A stretch of 64,000 nucleotides of DNA, from contig CADBXF010000004.1 of the NCBI GenBank assembly GCA_902798585.1, forward strand, positions 24,339-88,338, in the 5' to 3' direction. Below the pieces are notes generated by a model that was not told the DNA's origin, searched no databases, and saw only the letters and a list, made by a program, of their open reading frames with translations. Position numbers and translations under genes: made by a program. The stretch's first letter is position 1. The number at the start of each line of letters is the position of its first letter. Shown piece after piece: positions 59,872 through 64,000 of the stretch. The DNA is from an uncultured Lachnospiraceae bacterium. GTDB taxonomy: Bacteria; Bacillota; Clostridia; Lachnospirales; Lachnospiraceae.

Positions 59872-61059
59872 ATGAAAGTATTGGTAGTTAACTGCGGCAG
59901 CAGTTCTTTGAAGTATCAGCTGATCGATTCCGAGACCGAGCAGGCTCTCGCAGTCGGTCTTTGCGAGCGTATCGGTATCGACGGTCGTCTGAAGCACACG
60001 CCGGCAGGCGGCGAGAAGGTTGTTCTCGAGGATGCGCTTCCGAACCATGAGGTAGCGATCAAGAATGTACTTGCGGCCCTCACGAATCCGACCTACGGCG
60101 TAATCAAGGATCTCTCCGAGATCGGTGCGGTAGGACACCGTGTCGTTCACGGCGGCGAGAAGTTCACGAAGTCCGTGCTGATCGACGACGCTGTTATCGC
60201 CGGCATCAAGGAGTGCTGCGACCTCGCACCTCTTCACAATCCGGCGAACCTGATCGGTATCGACGCGTGCATGAAGCTCATGCCCGGCGTACCGGAGGTC
60301 GCTGTATTTGACACCGCATTCCATCAGACGATGCCCAAGGAGGCATATCTGTACGCGGTTCCTTACGAGTATTACGAAAAATACGGCGTTCGCCGTTACG
60401 GCTTCCACGGCACCAGCCACAGCTATGTTTCGAAGCGTACGATTGCCGTTGCCGGCCTTGATCCGAACAACTCGAAGGTTGTCGTTTGCCACCTCGGCAA
60501 CGGCGCTTCCTGCTCGGCGGTTCTGAACGGCCGTTCCGTTGACACCTCCATGGGTCTCACGCCTCTTGAAGGTCTCATCATGGGAACCCGCTCCGGCGAC
60601 ATCGATCCTGCGGTTATCGAGTTTGTAGCAAAGAAGGAGAACAAGTCCCTCGCGGAGATGATGACGGTTCTCAATAAGAAGTCCGGTGTGGACGGCCTTT
60701 CGGGCGTCGGCTCCGACTTCCGCGACCTCGATGCGGCAGCAAAAGAGGGCAACGAGAGAGCACAGGTAGCGGTTGAGGCATTCGCCTACAGAGTGGCGAA
60801 GTATGTCGGCGCCTACACGGCAGCAATGAACGGCGTTGACGCCATCGCATTCACGGCCGGTATCGGCGAGAACGACGGCAAGGTTCGCAAGAAGATTTGC
60901 GACCGCCTCGGGTTCCTCGGCATCACCATCGATGATGCGAAAAATGCAATCCGCGGCGAGGAGATTGTTATCTCCACTCCCGATTCGAAGGTTAAGGTTC
61001 TCGTAATCCCAACCAACGAGGAGCTTGCAATCTGCCGCGAGACGGTAGCGTTGATTTAA
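59872..61059 (+). CDS. ackA: Acetate kinase
   Basis: 395 aa, ASKHA-fold kinase: acetyl phosphate + ADP to acetate + ATP. Phosphate-binding [14 protein letters not shown] (residues 3-16), the [10 protein letters not shown] and [11 protein letters not shown] motifs, and FTAGIGEND are all present. Second gene of the pta-ackA operon. Start follows ACGGAGGATTTTC. Followed by a terminator. Confidence 0.98.
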   Translation: MKVLVVNCGSSSLKYQLIDSETEQALAVGLCERIGIDGRLKHTPAGGEKVVLEDALPNHEVAIKNVLAALTNPTYGVIKDLSEIGAVGHRVVHGGEKFTKSVLIDDAVIAGIKECCDLAPLHNPANLIGIDACMKLMPGVPEVAVFDTAFHQTMPKEAYLYAVPYEYYEKYGVRRYGFHGTSHSYVSKRTIAVAGLDPNNSKVVVCHLGNGASCSAVLNGRSVDTSMGLTPLEGLIMGTRSGDIDPAVIEFVAKKENKSLAEMMTVLNKKSGVDGLSGVGSDFRDLDAAAKEGNERAQVAVEAFAYRVAKYVGAYTAAMNGVDAIAFTAGIGENDGKVRKKICDRLGFLGITIDDAKNAIRGEEIVISTPDSKVKVLVIPTNEELAICRETVALI

Positions 61060-61094
61060 GCATTCGCATCGGCGGAAAAAAAACAATGAATTTC

Positions 61095-61132
61095 ATGCGG
61101 GCTTCCGATAATCCGGAGGTCCGCATTTTTCG
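61095..61132 (+). terminator. Terminator of pta-ackA
   Basis: Stem ATGCGG..CTTCCG / CGGAG..CCGCAT (61095-61126), interrupted by small bulges, followed by TTTTTC. Confidence 0.7.
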
Positions 61133-61219
61133 TTGCCGAAAGGATTGCAAGAAATATGCGAGCGATGGTATAATAGGACATCAACAACAGTTTGGGGGAT
61201 TCCCCGGGGAGGAAGACAT

Positions 61220-61684
61220 ATGGAAGGAAAGAAGTTCAAGAAGGTTGTTTTGAAGGTTTTGAAGGTGTTCGGCGTCTTGTTCGCGGCCATGGCCGGCGTG
61301 ACAGCGCTTTTGATGCGCCGCGGAACAAAGTTTATCAAAAAGCACGGAAGCAACATGAATACCATGGTTTGCGCTACAGGCTCCGGCAATTCGAGCGAAA
61401 TCGCGAAGGACATCGAAGTCGGGTTCTTTTCCTGCCTGGTCGGTTGCCATAATATCTACTGGGCGGAGGCGCCGACGAAACAGTTCGACCTCGATGTGTG
61501 CAGCATCCTCAGCGTGATGAGCATTACGGTTCCCGCAAATATGCGTGTCGTGTGCGACATTAAGGCTGTGGGCGGCATGGTAACCAACCGTGCATTGGAT
61601 CCCGAGGATGAGAACGCGCCGGTATTGAATATTACCGGAAAGGCGATTTGCGGTATGATTACCATTCGCAGCGAAGAAGCGTAA
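61220..61684 (+). CDS. Membrane-anchored protein with beta-rich domain, unknown
   Basis: 154 aa from the ATG at 61220, after GGGGAGGAAGACAT. Basic N-terminus, one hydrophobic segment (~14-32, VFGVLFAAMAGVTALLM), then a beta-rich domain (~45-154: CSILSVMSITVPANMRVVCDIKAVGGM in part; VLNITGKAICGMITIR) with the shape of the LiaF/DUF2154-like C-terminal beta-helix. The assignment is only by pattern. The next gene starts 6 bp later, so they are one operon. Confidence 0.7.
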   Translation: MEGKKFKKVVLKVLKVFGVLFAAMAGVTALLMRRGTKFIKKHGSNMNTMVCATGSGNSSEIAKDIEVGFFSCLVGCHNIYWAEAPTKQFDLDVCSILSVMSITVPANMRVVCDIKAVGGMVTNRALDPEDENAPVLNITGKAICGMITIRSEEA

Positions 61685-61690
61685 AGACAA

Positions 61691-62797
61691 ATGGAGAAGG
61701 AATCAAACCCGGGCGACAACGGAAGTAAAAGCCGGAAGATGTCGTCGAAGGTAATTCGCGCGCTGTTAATTGCAGAGATTGCAGTTGCGGCGCTGGTTAT
61801 TTTCGTGATTTGCGCAGCGGGGAAAATGTTCAGCCGTTCCACGGAGGATCTGAAGAAGCGATATTTTGCGCAATGTGAGACCGCATTGCGGTCTTGGCTT
61901 GCGGAAAAAGAGCCGGATGCAACCTGGGACGGTACGCTTTCGCTGATAACCTGTGACAGCAAAACGGCCATGGCAGCGGAGGGAACCTTCCTGCGGGGCG
62001 ATAAAAACATCAGTTTTTTGTGTGTTCCGGGCGGACAGTACGGTACGGACGGATGCCGAGTCTATGTCAGCGCGCTGCGCGAGGAGCAGGAGTCGGAGAT
62101 TTTCGATGTGCTGTGTCGGGATTTTCCGCTTTCCCATCACGCGGAGAGGCTGTATGCCGGTCATGCGATTCTGATTCCCGCAGAGTACGCGCTTAGCGGG
62201 GGAAGTCTTGTGGAACTTACGGACTTCCGTCTTGAGGAAACAGATCCGCGGCGTATGGAATACCGGTTCGAACGAAGACTGCTTCCGGATTGCCTGAATG
62301 CCGAAATGCTGGATCGACAGGTCACGCAGGTGCATACCGTAGATTTGGATACGGAGACCGGAGTGTCGGAAAATGAGTTTCTGCGGTATGAACGCAAAAA
62401 CTATCTGGCGTCCGCATGGAGGGAAAATCTCGGAGCGGAGATTACACTGCCGGAGGACAGTCCCTCGGAACATGTGAAAGAACTTCTCGCGTGGATGCGC
62501 GATGTGGATATCCGCGAGGCGGTTTTTCACGGAAGGAATGCGGAAACCCTGACGATTACGAAGGCAAACATTTTGAAAATCGACGGCGCTGCGGATGTCT
62601 CGGAGCAGGTCTGGGCAGAGCACTGGACAGTGACTTCGGGGGATTCTTCTGCTGCGGCGACAGCGGAAAAGCAGAAACATTACGATGCGACACTTCGCCG
62701 GATTGAGGCGCGCATGGATGAGGACGGCAGATGCAAAGCGTATTATACGGAGAGCGGAGAAGAGCTTGATTCCTACGGTTTTCCGCCGGCGAATTGA
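61691..62797 (+). CDS. Single-pass membrane protein of unknown function
   Basis: 368 aa. A charged N-terminus (residues ~1-22) precedes one membrane helix (~23-44, ALLIAEIAVAALVIFVICAAG). The long remaining part is presumably extracellular, alpha/beta, and rich in Glu and Arg, with no cysteine cluster or motif recognised. No strong ribosome binding site (AAAGACAA), suggesting coupling to the preceding gene, 6 bp upstream. No terminator of note follows before the rpmF promoter. Confidence 0.7.
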   Translation: MEKESNPGDNGSKSRKMSSKVIRALLIAEIAVAALVIFVICAAGKMFSRSTEDLKKRYFAQCETALRSWLAEKEPDATWDGTLSLITCDSKTAMAAEGTFLRGDKNISFLCVPGGQYGTDGCRVYVSALREEQESEIFDVLCRDFPLSHHAERLYAGHAILIPAEYALSGGSLVELTDFRLEETDPRRMEYRFERRLLPDCLNAEMLDRQVTQVHTVDLDTETGVSENEFLRYERKNYLASAWRENLGAEITLPEDSPSEHVKELLAWMRDVDIREAVFHGRNAETLTITKANILKIDGAADVSEQVWAEHWTVTSGDSSAAATAEKQKHYDATLRRIEARMDEDGRCKAYYTESGEELDSYGFPPAN

Positions 62798-62902
62798 CCC
62801 AAGCAGGCCGGAACCAGTTCGTATACGGCTGCGTCTCGGGTAGTCGGCGCAGAGAGGCTCACGGCGCATGTGAAATTCGATGGAAAAATCGAAAAATAGT
62901 CG

Positions 62903-62931
62903 TTGACAAACGCCCGTCGGTTCGATATAAT
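62903..62931 (+). promoter_or_regulatory. Promoter of rpmF
   Basis: TTGACA (62903-62908), 17-bp spacer, TATAAT (62926-62931); perfect consensus. A small hairpin GCCGAAC / GTTCGGC (62947-62966) lies in the leader. Confidence 0.92.
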
Positions 62932-62993
62932 ACTGTCATGCGTGTGCCGAACAATGCAGGTTCGGCCGAATAGTGGTCAAGGAGGTGGAGACG

Positions 62994-63179
62994 ATGGGTG
63001 CTATTTGTCCTAAGAATAAACATTCCAAGGCGAGAAGAGACAGTCGCAGAGCAAACTGGAAGATGACTGCTCCGAATCTTGTAAAGTGCAGCAAGTGCGG
63101 CGCGCTTATGATGCCTCACAGAGTTTGCAAGGCTTGCGGATCTTATAACAAGAAAGAGATCATTCCGCAGGAGGCATAA
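62994..63179 (+). CDS. rpmF: 50S ribosomal protein L32, zinc-binding
   Basis: 61 aa from the ATG at 62994, after CAAGGAGGTGGAGACG. Zinc ligands C32, C35, C45 and C48 (CSKC, CKAC). The basic opening KNKHSKARRDSRRANW is typical. It commonly follows a DUF177 (YceD) gene; here the preceding gene is unrelated, and rpmF has its own consensus promoter. Confidence 0.97.
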   Translation: MGAICPKNKHSKARRDSRRANWKMTAPNLVKCSKCGALMMPHRVCKACGSYNKKEIIPQEA

Positions 63180-63197
63180 TCGAACGGAATACTAATG

Positions 63198-63228
63198 AGG
63201 GCTGAACCGATACGGTTCAGCCCTTTTG
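63198..63228 (+). terminator. Terminator after rpmF
   Basis: AGGGCTGAACCG (63198-63209) / CGGTTCAGCCC (63213-63223), then TTTTG. Confidence 0.9.
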
Positions 63229-63239
63229 CGTTGTGAAAA

Positions 63240-64000
63240 TCAATGTAATGTGCCGAAGAGTTTGAGCAGGGAGGCCGCATATTCTGCGATGAGGTCCGGG
63301 TGTCTTGCGAGCTCCCGCGCCGGGAAGAGCGTGGTCACATCCTTAGCGCCGTAGGTAAAACCGGGGGCGAAGATTTCTTCCGCCTGCGGAAGCAAATCCC
63401 CACGGGACCATTCGAAGGCTTCCTCGCGCTTGGCGGGGCGGCGGTAAGCGCGGTCCACATGTGAGGCGATGCTCTTGTGAATCACGCGGTTTTCCAGGGG
63501 GAGATAGTAATAATCCCGGTAGTTGCCGTAGAAATGTTTCGCCGGTTGTGTAAGAAGCGGAATGCGAAGCAAAACCGAGGCATCCGTTCCGGCGGCTGAC
63601 AGTGTCACAGAAGGGGATACCGAAGCGCCCGGGAGGGACATCAGCCGATCGTAGGCTCTGCGAAGGGTAAGTCCGACCGGCCATGCAAACGGGAGCGTGA
63701 GGCGAATTACAACCTCGCGGCCTGTGCCCGCGGAACCAGCTGTTGCGGAGGCGCCGGAGACGGTCGGGGCAGGAGCTTCGGCGGAAGCCGCCTGCGGCGA
63801 AGAGACTGACTCCTCCGGGGAAACGATATCCGCGGAGAGAATGCCGGTGTCGGCCGGCGAAAGGCAGGGAAGGAGCCTGCAAAGCGTCACGAGCCCGAGC
63901 AGATCCTCACGGTTGTGCCTTGCGAGGTCGGCATAGCGTTCCTCTGCCGCGACCTTGTTGAATTTGGACATTCCGACATAATCGGTGTAAAAACGAATCA
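63240..64000 (-). CDS. RNase H-fold exonuclease-like protein (YprB-type), C-terminal part
   Basis: The frame is open to base 64000, so the N-terminus lies outside. Visible: the last 250 or so residues. The first part, FYTDYVGMSKFNKVAAEERYADLARHNREDLLGLV in pieces, resembles the end of a DnaQ/YprB-like 3'-5' exonuclease fold, with HNREDLL supplying a His/Asp pair of the active site. A Ser/Ala/Pro-rich low-complexity linker (codons near 63830-63720) and a C-terminal alpha/beta domain follow. The start shown by an ATG at 63971 is internal. Function inferred from the fold only. Confidence 0.7.
   Translation of the reverse strand, partial: IRFYTDYVGMSKFNKVAAEERYADLARHNREDLLGLVTLCRLLPCLSPADTGILSADIVSPEESVSSPQAASAEAPAPTVSGASATAGSAGTGREVVIRLTLPFAWPVGLTLRRAYDRLMSLPGASVSPSVTLSAAGTDASVLLRIPLLTQPAKHFYGNYRDYYYLPLENRVIHKSIASHVDRAYRRPAKREEAFEWSRGDLLPQAEEIFAPGFTYGAKDVTTLFPARELARHPDLIAEYAASLLKLFGTLH

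Overview
The window is a 64 kb, fairly GC-rich piece of a Firmicutes chromosome. It is most likely from a Clostridia member of the Lachnospiraceae type. This rests on the gene order lon-ysxC and S10-spc-alpha-ecf-truA-rplM-rpsI, strong AGGAGG ribosome binding sites, a T-box leader, an ECF-sigma/zf-HC2/DUF4097 unit, an enlarged L17, DUF4364- and DUF6465-type proteins and a spore-photoproduct-lyase-like radical SAM protein. The family assignment is inference; the gene content is seen directly.

Layout. 1-5.0 kb: the 3' end of lon, ysxC, a reverse-strand DUF4364 gene and a PspA gene, then a methyltransferase and a small membrane-anchored protein. 5.0-26.1 kb: a nearly complete ribosomal superoperon on the + strand. 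It runs rpsJ to secY, adk, map, infA, rpmJ, rpsM, rpsK, rpsD, rpoA and rplQ, followed by a fused double-ATPase ecfA, ecfT, truA, rplM and rpsI. Promoters or leaders precede rpsJ, infA, rpmJ, rpsM and rplM. Internal terminator-like hairpins lie in the rpsJ leader and after secY, infA and rplQ.

26.1-33.2 kb is accessory. It holds a CHAP-like protein and a GNAT acetyltransferase of less GC-rich composition, an AraC regulator divergent from an oxidoreductase/sugar-isomerase pair, a stub of an IS3-type transposase, and an ECF sigma / anti-sigma / DUF4097 lipoprotein operon with A-tract DNA at its promoter. 33.2-41.2 kb holds carB behind a short leader ORF and terminator, a membrane protein with a YAQQQ-repeat tail, a short-chain dehydrogenase, and an overlapping nucleosidase / SPL-like radical SAM pair.

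41.4-44.8 kb is a cell-surface cassette (class B sortase and a choice-of-anchor A adhesin with a sorting-signal-like C-terminus) followed by tRNA-Gly. 44.8-51.4 kb has a hemolysin III family protein, a LysR regulator with a palindromic operator, a HAD hydrolase, and a C4-acid group: lactate/malate dehydrogenase family enzyme, fumarase and malic enzyme. 51.5-64 kb has a large lipoprotein, paaK plus an ACT protein under a T-box whose specifier reads as Phe (UUC), VanZ, DUF6465, ilvN, an MscL with a zinc ribbon, pta-ackA, two small membrane-protein genes, rpmF, and the 3' part of a reverse-strand RNase H-fold gene that runs off the window.

The least conventional signals are: the octamer GGAAAATG, which recurs far more often than composition predicts, on both strands and in several reading frames; a 180-bp palindromic element whose outer arm is shared with the T-box terminator; the carB leader; and the fused EcfA. 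I found no CRISPR array, no prophage and no complete insertion sequence.
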